A stretch of 64,000 bases of DNA from Clostridia bacterium (GCA_017482055.1 JAFUOH010000010.1:1-64000); one strand, 5' to 3'; shown: positions 43,665-55,800, counted from the stretch's first letter. The notes: generated by a model from the sequence alone, not told the origin. Program-made: numbers and translations.

Positions 43665-44906
43665 TCACGCAAGTGTTAACAGCCCCGTAGGCATGGTAAG
43701 TTCAAACTCCGCGCCGCCGGGGAATTTTTCAAGCTTCATCGTTGACGCCGAGGTTATGGCACTTCTGCCGAATCTGCGGCGTATCTCATCCACGGCGCGG
43801 TCCTTCGCTTCCACCTTTGCGATACGTCCCGCGTCGCGAAATATCGTCAGCTGCTCGCAGATGTCCTCATCGTCAAGCCGTATGGCTCGCACGGTCATCG
43901 CACGTATGGGCTTTACCCACGGATAGTTTTTCGTGAACAGCTCAAACGCACGACATGCAAGCTCATATGCGTTCTGTGTCGGGTGCTCCGTGCCGCACTG
44001 CCATTCCTTCCATGCAAGGTCGTTGCATTTGACAGTCAGCGACACACCGTGCGCCTTCTTTTTCGCCGCTCGGAGCCTTGATGCCACCTCGTCTGCAAGC
44101 GTCAGTATCATACACCACACCTCGGAATTACAGGTGAGATCGGACGTAAACGTTGTACCGCGGCCGATGGACTTTATCGGAAACTCAAAGTCACGATGTA
44201 CCACTGCCGAGTTGTCCTCACCGTTGGCGAACTGCTTCATGCGAAGCCCGTTTATACCGAATTTGTATGACAGCATCTCGTCGGGACAGTGCGCAAGGTC
44301 TCCGATGGTGTTGACACCGTATCGGTGCAGCTCACGTATCGCCGACCGTCCCACGCCGAGCATATCATCGGCGGGAAGTCCCCACACCTTTTCCTTGAAA
44401 TTATCGCGGGAGATGACCGTTACCGCATCGGGCTTTTTCATGTCACTGCCGAGCTTTGCGAATATCTTGTTGAATGACACGCCCACAGATACGGTCAGCC
44501 CAAGCTCAAACTTGACGCGCTCGCGTATCTCGTTGGCGATCTTCTCCCCGTCGCCGAACACCATGCGAGAGCCCGTGACATCAAGCCAATTCTCATCCAT
44601 GCCATAGGCTTCGACCTGATCACTGTAGTCACAGTAGATCGCCCGTACAAGACGGGAATATTTCATATACTCATTGTAATGCGGATCTACGGTGACAAGG
44701 TCGGGACATTTACATTTTGCCTGAAATATCGTCTCGCCCGTTTTAACGCCAAACGCCTTCGCAGCGTAGTTTTTCGCAAGCACTATCCCGTGGCGCTCCT
44801 CCACCCTGCCGCACACCGCGACGGGGTATTTTTTTAATTCGGGGTTCATCATGCATTCTACCGATGCATAAAAGTTGTTGAGGTCGCTGTGGAGTATGGT
44901 ACGCAT
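43665..44906 (-). CDS. Y-family DNA polymerase (DinB/UmuC type)
   Basis: This translesion polymerase of 413 residues starts at the ATG at 44906. Motif I ILHSDLNNFYASVE has the metal-binding Asp8. The second catalytic pair is in YGMDENWLDVT (usual form SIDEAFLD). VSVGVSFNKIFAKLGSDMKKPD, WGLPADDMLGVGRSAIREL and the little-finger domain follow. It lacks a clear C-terminal beta-clamp box that I can point to. Transcription runs from a consensus promoter that overlaps the divergent promoter of an XRE repressor gene. Together with the ImmA/IrrE protease and the SRAP protein it forms a damage-tolerance cassette. Longer starts (44966) run into the promoter and are rejected. Confidence 0.93.
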   Translation of the reverse strand: MRTILHSDLNNFYASVECMMNPELKKYPVAVCGRVEERHGIVLAKNYAAKAFGVKTGETIFQAKCKCPDLVTVDPHYNEYMKYSRLVRAIYCDYSDQVEAYGMDENWLDVTGSRMVFGDGEKIANEIRERVKFELGLTVSVGVSFNKIFAKLGSDMKKPDAVTVISRDNFKEKVWGLPADDMLGVGRSAIRELHRYGVNTIGDLAHCPDEMLSYKFGINGLRMKQFANGEDNSAVVHRDFEFPIKSIGRGTTFTSDLTCNSEVWCMILTLADEVASRLRAAKKKAHGVSLTVKCNDLAWKEWQCGTEHPTQNAYELACRAFELFTKNYPWVKPIRAMTVRAIRLDDEDICEQLTIFRDAGRIAKVEAKDRAVDEIRRRFGRSAITSASTMKLEKFPGGAEFELTMPTGLLTLA

Positions 44907-44924
44907 AATTTTTTTCCTACCCTC

Positions 44925-44953
44925 TTGACAAACGATGTGTTGTGTGGTACAAT
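44925..44953 (+). promoter_or_regulatory. Consensus sigma-A promoter for the XRE-ImmA-SRAP operon
   Basis: TTGACA (44925-44930) and TACAAT (44948-44953) are 17 bases apart on the plus strand. The transcript would have a leader of about 110 bases. Confidence 0.8.
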
Positions 44954-44966
44954 ATATACACAGCAT

Positions 44967-44979
44967 ATTGTGTCACAAT
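44967..44979. promoter_or_regulatory. Operator-like dyad ATTGTGTCACAAT
   Basis: This perfect dyad (ATTGTG-T-CACAAT) lies between the two divergent -10 boxes. The flanks are also symmetric: ATATATACACA on the left mirrors TGTGTATATTAT on the right. It is the most likely binding site of the XRE repressor. Confidence 0.65.
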
Positions 44980-44990
44980 CCGGTGTGTAT

Positions 44991-45019
44991 ATTATAGCAC
45001 ATTGTTTTGTGTTTGTCAA
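44991..45019 (-). promoter_or_regulatory. Perfect consensus sigma-A promoter for the polymerase gene
   Basis: On the minus strand TTGACA (45014-45019) and TATAAT (44991-44996) are 17 bases apart. An unregulated promoter this strong would be odd for an error-prone polymerase, so repression is expected. Confidence 0.85.
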
Positions 45020-45028
45020 TACATATTC

Positions 45029-45044
45029 GCACAATTTATTGTGC
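45029..45044. promoter_or_regulatory. Second operator-like dyad GCACAAT-TT-ATTGTGC
   Basis: This repeats the CACAAT/ATTGTG half-sites of the dyad at 44967 with a different spacing. It lies just upstream of the polymerase -35 box, between the promoters and the XRE start codon. A looser half-site pair (GCACATTGTTTTGTG) lies at about 44997-45011. Confidence 0.6.
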
Positions 45045-45070
45045 CAATTTTATGAAATGGGGTATCGACT

Positions 45071-45493
45071 ATGTCATTTTCGGATAAACTAAAGGCAGCA
45101 CGCGCCGCGGCAGGACTCAGTCAGCATGAGCTTGCCGAGCGCGCGGGCATACATTACCGCACCGTGCAGAATTGGGAGAGCGGCGGCAGACTTCCCCGCA
45201 GTCTTGATTCGGTCATGCGCGCGGCGCAGGTTCTCGGCACCACATCGGAGGCGCTTCTCACCGAAACAGATCAGTACATCGTCGAAGCCGCACAAAAGGG
45301 CGGCGCGGCGGCGGCGCGGGATGTTGACTCGCTGGTGAACGAGGTAATCGGACTTTTCGCGGGCGGCGACATCGACGAGGACGAAAAGGACGGCATAATG
45401 GCGGCGTTAAATGAAGCGTACTGGATAGCCAAGCAGAAGAACGCCAAGTACACGCCGAAAAAATACCGCAAAAACAGAGGTGACGGTGAATAA
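45071..45493 (+). CDS. XRE-family repressor
   Basis: This 140-residue protein has an N-terminal Cro/CI-type helix-turn-helix (residues 5-62; LKAARAAAGLSQHELAERAGIHYRTVQNWESGGR). A Gly/Ala-rich linker (KGGAAAARD) and a C-terminal helical and basic region follow. Repressors encoded directly before an ImmA/IrrE protease are typically cleaved or destabilised by it, as with ImmR-ImmA of ICEBs1 and DdrO-IrrE of Deinococcus. The linker is a plausible cleavage region (inference). It probably represses both its own operon and the divergent polymerase gene through the CACAAT dyads. The ImmA start is two bases after its stop. Confidence 0.9.
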   Translation: MSFSDKLKAARAAAGLSQHELAERAGIHYRTVQNWESGGRLPRSLDSVMRAAQVLGTTSEALLTETDQYIVEAAQKGGAAAARDVDSLVNEVIGLFAGGDIDEDEKDGIMAALNEAYWIAKQKNAKYTPKKYRKNRGDGE

Positions 45494-45495
45494 TT

Positions 45496-46005
45496 ATGTT
45501 CACTAACGAAACGATAACGAAAAATGTCCGTGAGTTACTGAAAAAGTACGACACACGCGACCCGTTTCGTATCGCCGCAAGGCTCGGCATTGAGGTGTTG
45601 TACACCGACACGCTGAGCAGGCTAAAGGGCATGTACAGAGTCATCAAGCGCAACCGTTTCATCATCTTAAATAACAAAAACTCCCCGAAGATGAACCGTA
45701 TCGTCTGCGCACACGAGTTGGGGCATGACCGCCTCCACCGCGAATATGCCACGGATAGGACACTTAAGGAGTTTATGTTATACGATATGTCAACGCGTCA
45801 GGAGTATGAAGCCAATGTGTTCGCGGCGGCGCTGCTTCTTGATGACGAAACGGTTCTCGAATACATTGAGCAAGGGCTTGACACCGAGCAGATAGCCTTG
45901 GCAACCGAAACGGACATCAATCTCGTCGCGCTGAAGGTTGACTGCCTCATACGCGACGGTCATCACCTGCGTATGCAGGGACACAATTCAAAGTTTTTAA
46001 AGTAG
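45496..46005 (+). CDS. ImmA/IrrE-family metallopeptidase
   Basis: This 169-residue protein has the zinc protease motif HELGH (73-77, in CAHELGHDRLHRE). The third-ligand region is RQEYEANVFAAALLLDD, with Glu105 as the probable ligand. The family cleaves or inactivates partner XRE repressors in response to DNA damage or other stress. It lacks the C-terminal GAF-like domain of Deinococcus IrrE and so is closer to ImmA. It is co-transcribed with the repressor upstream and the SRAP gene 13 bp downstream. Activation signal unknown. Confidence 0.93.
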   Translation: MFTNETITKNVRELLKKYDTRDPFRIAARLGIEVLYTDTLSRLKGMYRVIKRNRFIILNNKNSPKMNRIVCAHELGHDRLHREYATDRTLKEFMLYDMSTRQEYEANVFAAALLLDDETVLEYIEQGLDTEQIALATETDINLVALKVDCLIRDGHHLRMQGHNSKFLK

Positions 46006-46018
46006 GGGGCACAACAAG

Positions 46019-46597
46019 ATGTGCGGACGATACACGGGCTATGTGGATGACTGCGACGAGCTCAAAACCATATACACGGCGGCAAGATCGGCGTATCCCG
46101 AGACCGAGTTTGCCGCGGGGGAGATATTCCCGACCAACACCGTGCCGCTTCTCACAAGCGTGGGTGGTGAACTGCGCCCGTTCGCAGCGACGTGGGGCTT
46201 TCCCGGCTTCAAGGGGAAGCAGCTCATCATCAATGCCCGTGCGGAAAGCGCTGTCTTTAAGCCTACCTTTGCCGAGAGCTTCCGCCGACGTCGTTGCATC
46301 GTTCCGACCACCGGCTACTTCGAGTGGGCACACACAGACGATAAGACGAAATATCACATTCGAAGCGCCGGGCGTGACATTCTGTACCTCGGCGGGCTGT
46401 GGTGCCGATACGAGGACGGTGTACGCTTCGTGATACTCACCACCGCCGCCAACACATCCGTCGCCCACGTGCATCACCGAATGCCGCTGGTGCTTTCCGA
46501 GGATATGCTCATCAGGTGGAGCAGTGACGCGGAATTTGCGGCGCGTTACGCCATGTCGGCTATGCCCGCGATGGTGTGCTCGCAGATATCGGGCTGA
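46019..46597 (+). CDS. SRAP-domain protein (YedK/HMCES-like)
   Basis: This 192-residue protein begins MCGRYT, so Cys2 becomes the catalytic N-terminal cysteine after methionine removal. Other active-site elements are NARAES (72-77), PTTGYFEW with Glu102, and HHRMP (152-156). SRAP proteins form a covalent thiazolidine link with abasic sites in single-stranded DNA and protect them from cleavage. As the last gene of the XRE-ImmA operon, it places abasic-site shielding under the same control as the translesion polymerase. Cytoplasmic. Confidence 0.94.
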   Translation: MCGRYTGYVDDCDELKTIYTAARSAYPETEFAAGEIFPTNTVPLLTSVGGELRPFAATWGFPGFKGKQLIINARAESAVFKPTFAESFRRRRCIVPTTGYFEWAHTDDKTKYHIRSAGRDILYLGGLWCRYEDGVRFVILTTAANTSVAHVHHRMPLVLSEDMLIRWSSDAEFAARYAMSAMPAMVCSQISG

Positions 46598-46788
46598 CGA
46601 TACGTCACCCCCAAGCTGCCGCTGTTTAATATTCCACATCGCCCCCATAACGGTACTTTATCATAGCATATGTAAGGATAACGGCGGCGCGGTTTTAACA
46701 GAAGCAGGCAGGCACTTCATAATCTCACCGAGGGCAATATGAATATAGCCGAGCGTAAATCCGCTGTCCTCTGAATCCCAATACACAC

Positions 46789-46832
46789 AAAAATATTCCT
46801 GCCTCACGAAAGTGAGGCAGGAATATTTTTTA
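46789..46832. terminator. Strong bidirectional terminator
   Basis: AAAATATTCCTGCCTCAC pairs with GTGAGGCAGGAATATTTT around GAAA. The plus strand ends in TTTTTT and the minus strand in TTTTTGTG. It serves the convergent SRAP operon and the giant surface-protein gene. I see no gene in 46598-46788. Confidence 0.93.
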
Positions 46833-46843
46833 TGAGCGATCGA

Positions 46844-49800
46844 TCAATCGACCTTTGCGTAGTTAAGGAGCATCTGTGCGGCTTCGGCACGACTTGCTTC
46901 ACCCTTCGGGTTGAGCATGCCTGCTCCGTTGCCGTTGATGACGCCCTTCATATTGCACCAGCTTACCGCCTCGACTGCCCACATAGACAGGCTGTCAAGA
47001 TCCGGGAACTTGAGCTGATACATCCACATTCCGGTGAAGCCGCCGCCCTTGTGCTGCTCGTAACGGTAGAGCATCGTCGCAAGCTGCTCGCGGGTGATGG
47101 CATCGTCGGGACCGAAGGTCTCTGCGTTGTAGCCTTCAACGATACCCGTGGATGCCGCCCAGCGGACCGCCTCGGTGTACCATGTGCCCGATTCAACATC
47201 CGTGAAGGTCATCATGTAATTGACGAAGGGCTTACCCTCCAGTCTCCAGAGGATGGTGACTATCATGGAGCGTGTAACGGTGCCGCTCGGATCGAACGTA
47301 TTCTGAGAAATACCGTTCATAAGATCGTTTTCGATAGCATAATGTACCGCATCGTGATACCATTCATCGTACTTAAGGTCGGTGAATGGCTTCATGGGGC
47401 AGGTAGCCTCGGTACAGTCGGAGATCACCGTATCGGGCTTATCGACTACGGGAACATCGACCTTTGCCTTCTCGAATACCGCCTCGATAGTGTGCGCTGC
47501 AGTCACTCTTCTGAAGGTATATTCGTCAAGAGCGCCCACGCTATCGCCGTCAACTATGACATCCTTGATAACATACCCCTCATCAGCACTGATGGTAAAG
47601 GTGATGCTGTCGCCTCTGTCAACTCTTACTCTGCCCTCGGGGTCGATCTCACCGCCTTCGGAGGCGGAAGCCTTGATAAGGTAGGTCACACTCGAAGATC
47701 CGCCGCCCGAACCGCTTCCGGAACCGGAGCCCGTACCACTGCCGGTGGTGGACTTCTTATAGTAGCCCACTGCGAAAGGCGAGAGACTTGTTACGGTAAA
47801 CTCGATACCGCTCGTTTTCTCGGTATGGTCAACAACCTCGGTGTCGCCCACACGGTTGCCGTCCATATTGCTTGTGAACATATGGATGACGGTATAGGTG
47901 TAAGTTCTGTCCGCATCCGAATCGATATCGTCATAATCAATAGCGACTTCAAAGCCTTCTGCGGGGAAATGATCCTTGTCGGCATTCTTCCATGTCGTAC
48001 CGCCGTCGGTGGTGTACTGCAGAGTGATGTCGAAGTATGCCACATCCTTGAAGTTCTTGCTCTCATCGGTGACTGCGTCCTCAAGGTCTGCCTTGAGCGC
48101 CTTGAGTGTCGCATACTTGTCATCAAGCTCTGCGGGAACCTCGGTGAGGTCGTCTACGACCACGCGGAACTGCAGGGACTCGGCAACAAGCTCAATAGCC
48201 TCGGAGATATCTTCAATGGTCACAGTGTAGCTTCCGTCGGAGTTCTTGACCGCGGAAATGCCGTTGCTCTCTTCGCTAAGGCAGTCAACGCCGTTTACGA
48301 TGAGCTTTGTCATGGTGCAGTCCTTGGCGGGAGACACCTTGAAGCTGATATCACCGCCCTTGCGTATTTCGCCTGCGGGAGAGGTGTCGGCAGGAGTACG
48401 CACGATCTCACTTACGGTGTATCCCTCGCCGCTCTCGGGAAGCGAGAAGCCCTCGTATTTTTCAAATGTCAGCACAACATGAGTCTTTTCGGTGAGCTTA
48501 TCGATGGTGAACACATTCGCCACAGTATCCTGCTTAATGTTGTTCACTGTCCAGGATGCGACCATATCTGCGTTATTATCGCCGTTCATTGCGGGGCTTG
48601 CGGTAAATACAACAGTGCTGTTGCCGACAAGGCGAACCGAAGCGTCAGCTGTGGGATATATCTCGGTGCCGCCGGAGGTAACTGTCGCAGTGGAAGTATT
48701 TCCTGTCTCGCATACCACGGCGAATGTTAAGTCATAACGTACCGCAGGCTTGAAGCTTGCCTCAACGGTCATGTCCTTCTTGATATCGTTAAGTGTGAGA
48801 GTGGTGCCTCCGGTTTCATCCGCTTCGCCGTCTACCGTCCAACAATCGAACTGGTAGTAAGCATCGGGAGTCGCGGTGAGCGTTACGCTTCCGTTTCTCG
48901 AAACGATGACGGAGGTGTCGCTGACCTTACCGTTGTCGCCCGCAGTAACGGTTACCGTATACTTGGGGCATTCGATGATCTCGACTGTGATGTTGATCTC
49001 ACCCGTAACGGTGGTGGTGTAGGTGAGCGCCGCATCTGCGGTGTCGGACATCTCATAGCCGCTCGGAGTGATGCCGTCAATTGTCCACTTGTTTACCATA
49101 TTGGTGCCGCTTGGCTTAACGGTAACTGTAAGCTCGGCGTTGTGCGGGACCTTATCGCCGCTCTTGACGGTCTCACCGTCTGCGGTCGCCGTAATGGTAC
49201 CCTTGCTGCCTGTAGTCACAAAGGTCACGGTGTAGGTATCCGCCTCGAATACTGCCTCAACCTCGTAATCCTCGCTCATGGTAAGAGTTAGAATCTCCGA
49301 GGTCTCAGCCGCGGTCTTGCCGTTTACCTTCCACCCCTTAAATGTGTAGCCTGTATCGGCTGCTGCGGTAATGGTAACAGTCTCGTCCTTGGTTACATAG
49401 GTACCGCTCGCCGTCTCGCTTGTAAGCTTACCGCCGACGGTATCGGTGTAGGTCACAACAAAGCTGCTGCGAACAAGTACTGCTTTAACTGTGAAGGTAT
49501 CTGTGGGATCATCTGCCGCCAGACCGTTTTCAACAGTCCAATTGAAGGTGTTGCCGCTGACATTTTGGCTGACACCGTTTACAGTCCAATCGGAGACTGC
49601 CCAACCGATGTCGGGTGTTGCCGTAAAGGTGAGAGACTCACCTCCGCGTGCCTTACCGCCGGTAAGAGTTGCGGTCTCGATCTTGCCGTTTGTTATCTCG
49701 GTTTCAATTGTGTAAAGTGTCTGACGGAACTTGACGATGATCACGGTCTCGTCATCACCCTTTACCTTATAGGTGTACTTTGTCTCGCCCTCGGTGCCAT

Positions 49801-52800
49801 CCACAAGCACGTCGTCGTTGTACCAGCCCTCGACCTCGTAGCCGGGCTTGACGGTGGCTGTGAGCTCAAGGTCAACGCCCTCCTCCAGATGTCCTCCGGT
49901 AAGCACATCGACACCTGCCGCAGCAGCCTCGGAGACATAACCGCCCGTGCTTTCCTCATCGATGGGCTCGATAACGATGCCGTCGCCGCGCTGTACGAAT
50001 CTAGCGGTGACCGTAATGTCGCCCTGAATGTTGTGAAGCAGCTCTTCGGGGATGGACATAGCCTTGCCGGTATTACCGTTTATGTTCCATTCAAGGTACT
50101 GTATACGGTAGCCATCCTCGGGAGTTACGTTTATCGTAATGTCGGAGTCGCGATAGAATTCGCCGCTTTGGGTGATCTCTTCATCGTAATCGTCCAGCGA
50201 CTTGCGGGTAACGGCTGCGGAAATGCTTCCGTGTGAGCCGTTATCATCAATTTTTTCGGTTGCGAGAGTGAGCGTATACTGAGGGATCGCCTTCGCGGTG
50301 ACGCCTATTACGACGTTCGCTGTGACGGGATCCTCCACGGTGTAAACGGTGATGTCGTTTTCGGTAAGGTCATCGTTTTCGGGAGCTGCCTCGGTCTGGT
50401 CGAGAATCCACTTATCGGTCTCATAACCCATATCCGGTGTCGCCGTAAATACGATATTCTCGCTGTACTTTTCGATGTGGTCGCCGCTTGTAAGCTCGTC
50501 GCCGTCAAGCTCTGCGGTAACGGTGATGTTTTCGTCGCCCGCAAAGGTCACGATAGGCTTTTCGGCGTAGGTGACAGTTATCTCGGTGTCCTTTGTGACG
50601 TTTTCCACGTCAAAAGTCATTTCCTCGCCCGTGTACTCGTCCGCATTATCGGTGTAAACGGCTGTACCGTTCACCTTGACCTCGCTTACATAGTAATTTT
50701 CATCGGGAGCTGCTGTGATGACGATATCACTGCCAAGATCCACATGCTTTGCCTCATCTTCACCGACAACAACATCGATGTCATCGGCATCCTTGTTGAT
50801 ACCGTCCACTGTTGTGGTACCGTTATCGTCGGCAGCCACGCTGACCTCGGGCTTTTCGGCGATGGTGACCACCACGCTTGTGTTTTCGTTCAGAGAAGCC
50901 AGATTTGCGCTCTGACCATCCTCATCGGGAGTTACGTTTTCGCTCCACTCATCCACATAATAGTCGGAATTAAGCGAAAGCTCAAATTCTACGGGGATAT
51001 ACGCGCCGTAGCTGCCGCCGTTATCAAGGCCCACGCCGTTTCCGTATGCGAGAAGCTTCGCAATATCGGAATCGTCAACAGTCTCGCCATTAAGCACAAC
51101 GGAGTAGTTAAGCGTATAGCTCTGCGCACTTGTCACAATCACACGCACGTCGGTGTCAGCGTCCAAATTGTACAGAGTAAAGCTGTCTTTGCCGCCCGAA
51201 CCGCTGACAGTGGTAAAGGTAACGCCGTCAGTGGAGGTCTGCCATTCCTTAACGGTGTTGTTGGTAGCGTTAAGGCTTGCTGTGAAGGTAACGGAGGTGT
51301 GCTTGGAGATACCCTCGAGGCTTGCAAGCTGCTCGCCGCTCTCCGCATCCACCGCGGAAATCGTCGCAAGCTCTGCTGCAGGATTGCCTGCCTCGCTGTA
51401 TACGGAGGTGGTGATGTCGTATTCCGCACCCGCCGTAAAGGATACGACCACGGTATAGTTTGACGTAATATCTTCAAGAGTCAGAGTTTCGCCGCGATAT
51501 ACTGTGCCGTCCTCCCAGGTATAGGTCTCATTGTTGACGATCCAGCTATCAACAACATAGTTTGCATCCGGCTTGGCGGTGATAACGATATTAGCGCCGT
51601 TCGCAACCGATGTGCCGCTGGCAATATCCGTATCGCTGTCATTTACCGCCGAAATGTTACCGCCCGCACCATTTACGCTGTAGGTGATGGCGTTGGAGGC
51701 AGATTTGAAGGCAACTCTTACTTCAAGCGCACCGTCTTTGATCTGTTCACTGCCTTCGGAAGCATCGAAGCTGTCAATAACGAGCGAATCGCCGTCAAAT
51801 TCGAACCAATCGGGGTGTTCCGCACCGGCTCTGTCGTATTCGACATCATTGATTATCCACTTATCAACCGCATAACCTGTATTAGGTTCAGCGTTAAATG
51901 TAAGCAGTATGCCGCTTGTACGGCTTGATCCGGATTCCATCAGGAACAAATTCTCGCCCGAACGTCCTACCAACGAGCCGTTTTCGCCACTCTCAAAGTA
52001 TACGGGAGCACTGCTGGGCTTGATGGTAAAGGCGCCGCTCTTAAGCGTTGCATGGAAGTTATTCTTGAACTCGTCTGCCTCGGTGCTGTTCTTGTAGCTG
52101 AGTGTTACTGTAAAGACACCCGAGGAAGAATTGTTGGTAAAGTACGGACAGCTGATATTGAAAATAGTCTTAAGATATTCGTCCGTGTGTCTTCCGAAAG
52201 TACTTGTAAGGGTTATATCATCTGTACTCACGGGAGTTACATTCCATGTGGGAGCAATAGTTATAGAGAGACGAGTAACTTCAAGCGATGCAGATGCTAT
52301 AACATTTGTCGCATCCAGCGATGAGCCCTTGTACACTCTCACAATATAAACACCTGCCGCATCGGGTGTATAGCCTGCGCCGTCAACTTTAGTCTCCGAT
52401 TTGCCGGGAGCTGTTACGGTGTATGTAAAGGTTTCGTCCGGCTGCGGAGCGTAATCGTTCCATCCCGAGCTGCCGACTTCGCGGCTCTGGAGCTCATAGC
52501 TGAAGGTTTCACCGAAAGGCATCATACCCACGAGTGCCTTGCCGTCCGAGGTGAGAAGCACTCTGTACTCGGTGGTATTAACGCCTGTTTCAGTACCAAG
52601 CGCATCGTAATACTTAGTTTCGCTGACAGAACCAAGGTACTTTCCACTTCCGCTCACCACTACCTCGATACGGTAAAGGTCTGCGTTGGGAGCGTGCCAT
52701 GTCACGCTTGCTTCACCGGTGCTGTTTGTAACAGCCTTCAACTCATCTACTGCGCCCGTAACCGTATTTATCATACGGAAAGCAACATCGGATGAAGAAA

Positions 52801-55800
52801 GAGTTGCACCTGTATTGTCGGTTACCACTGCGTTGAGAGTAATAGTCGTTCCTTCTTCAAGAGTGTATATGGGAGTCTCAACGGTGTTTGTTACTTCGGT
52901 AGTAACAACAGTGAGGTTGGAGCTGTCAAAGTCATACTCCTCACTGTTCAGTGTATACTTCACAGACTCGCTCTCGGTAAAGGCAGTTACTGCATAGGAA
53001 GCGGGGGTGGAATCAACGCCCTCGCCGCCCTCAGTGGCGGGAGTGTATATAACGCTGTAATAGCAAAGCTCACTTACATCGTTATACTCCGTGTCGTCTT
53101 CCGACTCACCAATCTCTTCTACAGTGTATGTCTCGCCTCTGCCAAGCACAATATTAGTTTCTGTCTTAACATATACAGAATACAGCTCGTCAACACTCAT
53201 ATCGGTTACCTTGTCACCTACTGTGCCATTCTCGCCGTAAGTGTATACTACGCCGTCTGCGATCCAGTAATATGTTATATCGGTAAGGCTTTCAAGACGG
53301 GTATCAACAGCTTCGACCGCATCCTCGCCTTCCTCAGGCGCAGGGACTTCGATCGGAGTCCTTGTAGTGCCTGCAACCTCTGCAAAGAGATAATAAGTAG
53401 TGTCGCCTTCGTCATAGGACATCTGTGCTTCACTGTCAAAACCCGCAGGTGCCGCATTAATACCCGAATAGCTCTTTACAATTGCAGTCTCAATCTTGCC
53501 GTCAACCGTAAAGGCACTTTCGGACTCGGTGAGCGCATAATAATCACCGTTTTCGGCATCGTAGCCATAGTAGGGCGCACCAATGGATTCGCCGTTTGCA
53601 GTACCGTAAACGATAAGCTCCGTGTCGTTATGATCGATCTTAAGGTTCGCTTTTGTAACGGTCTCCGTTTTGTTTGTTCCGCTCTGCTTAAGATAATCCG
53701 CTTTTCCGAGATAAGGCTCTGCCACCGTGCCGTAGCCGCCGGTATGACCTTCGACTGTGAGCGTTGCCTCGGTGGAAGCCTTTCCTACATTAAGCTTGCC
53801 AACATCACCGTAGTAGGTGATAAGCGAGCCTAAGTAAAGCGCTCCGATTTCACAACGGTAAAGCGTACCGTCCATATCCTGTGTAACATTTTCAAGCGTG
53901 AGAGTGAACTTCTCTTCATCCTTGATATCTACCCAAGACGAGTTAGGCTCACGCTTCTGCCACTGGTAGCTGACAGTAGTATACTTCTCGCCGGGGAGAA
54001 TAACATCAACTGTAAACTCAGCATCCGAGCCTGCCATAGTGTGAACATCATACGCGCCATCGATCATAATAGGCGCTGCGCCCTCGGGAGCGGTTGCAAA
54101 TGCGAGTGCCTCACTGTTTACAGATTCGCCGCCGATACCACCATTACCCGTAGGTTCAGTGTATGCGCGAATTACCACGGTGTAGGTTTCTCCGGGGAGG
54201 AAATTGGAGATAGTGCAGGATGTCTCTGTGCCGTCTACAGCCGCTATCTGAATATACTTGTCGTTTGCAGCAAAATACTGATAAATGCGGTATTCCTCTG
54301 CAGGACGGCTTCCGTGGTTCCAGGTAACTGTTGCGCTTGTAGTGGTGATCTCATCAACGCTGAGACCCGTAGGAGGAGACGGCGGTGCAACAACGTCCTT
54401 TACAATATATCCGAGAACGGGAACCTCAGTGCCGTTTATAGTGGTATTCCAATGTGCAAACTGCCACTGGAAGTCATAGCCTTCTTCCGTAACACCGCTG
54501 ACAGTACCGGACTTTGCGATCTCGGTGGTATTAACAGTGCTCTCGGAGGTGGTATGTGCATAGCCGGCACCGCCGCCTACCTTTGCACCAAATACAAGAC
54601 CATATGCGGTGAAGGAGGTATTAAGCTCATATTCATACTCGGAGCTTGTGGAGGTACCGTTTGTAAAGCTCTGAGTGACAGTACCTGTACCGTTGTACTG
54701 GGTCGTGAGATTATCCTTTGTTGCAGCGTTTTTAAGACCGGCACTGCTGCTGCGGTAGGAGAAGGGGTTACCCGGCTCGCCGAGCAGTCCCTCGGGGATC
54801 ACATCAAGACCGTACTGTGCCGCAGCCTCGTTGTACTCGTCAACCGAGATCATGCTGGTGGAAAGCTCGCCTTCTTTTGCAAGCACAAGATTCTTGTCCG
54901 AGCCGCGCACCTCGTACTCGTATGCGATTACGGGGCGGCGGTATACGATCACGGCATTTTCGCCGCTGTCGTTGGCGTAGTTCACTTCAAAAGTCTCATA
55001 CTGCTCATTGGAGGTAGTCCATGTAAAGTTGTTTTCAATGCTCGCTTCAAAGCCCGCGCCGCAGGCAAAGCCCGCAAAGATGTCGTCCATAGACCATTCA
55101 AAGCCTGCAACTATATTGGTCTGCAGGGTATTGCTTGAGCTTGAGCCGACGCCCGCAGTGTCGCTCTTACCATAGGAGGTCTCGCTGTTGTTGAGACTGT
55201 CGGGAATCTCCGCAAAGTAAGGAGTTGCCTCAAGGATAGCAAGCACCTCAGGCTCGGTGTATGTACGGGTAACATTCTTTATCCTTACGACTGTGGAATC
55301 GGTCGGATCAAGGTCGGGAGCACAAAGCGTAATAAATGCATCTGCATTGTCATAGGTCAGCCAACCGTCATCATAGCTATTCCAACCTTGGCCAGGATCC
55401 TGATAGCTTCCCTCATCGCAGGTGTATGTATACATACAGGAGAAATAATCGTTTACCGAATGCTGCTTCTGCATCGTAGCAAAAACAAGCTGTTCTCTGC
55501 CGTCGGGATCGTTTGTAAAATTACCTGCGGTTACATCTATAATAAGACCGTTTGTAATGATGTGACTTCCGATACCGTCGTCATCATCATCGAAATAGTC
55601 CCTGTGGTAAAGCTCTGTTATCTGATTATTCTCTATTTTATATACAACGCCGCCTGCAAAGATCGCGTCAGCATAGCCTGCACCCCAAGGTGAGAATACC
55701 TGTACGGGCACAAGCGCCTCCACGCTGTCATCATAGAAGCCGCCGTATACAAATTCCTTGGTATCAACGCTTCCGAGCGAGGAGTGGCTGTAGTTGCCTA

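Noticed and set aside
46832-48730. A 632-codon plus-strand open frame opposite the giant surface protein
   Set aside because: It is antisense to SLH and repeat domains with clear family signatures, has no ribosome site and no recognisable domain. Other long plus-strand frames up to 57.0 kb are the same effect.
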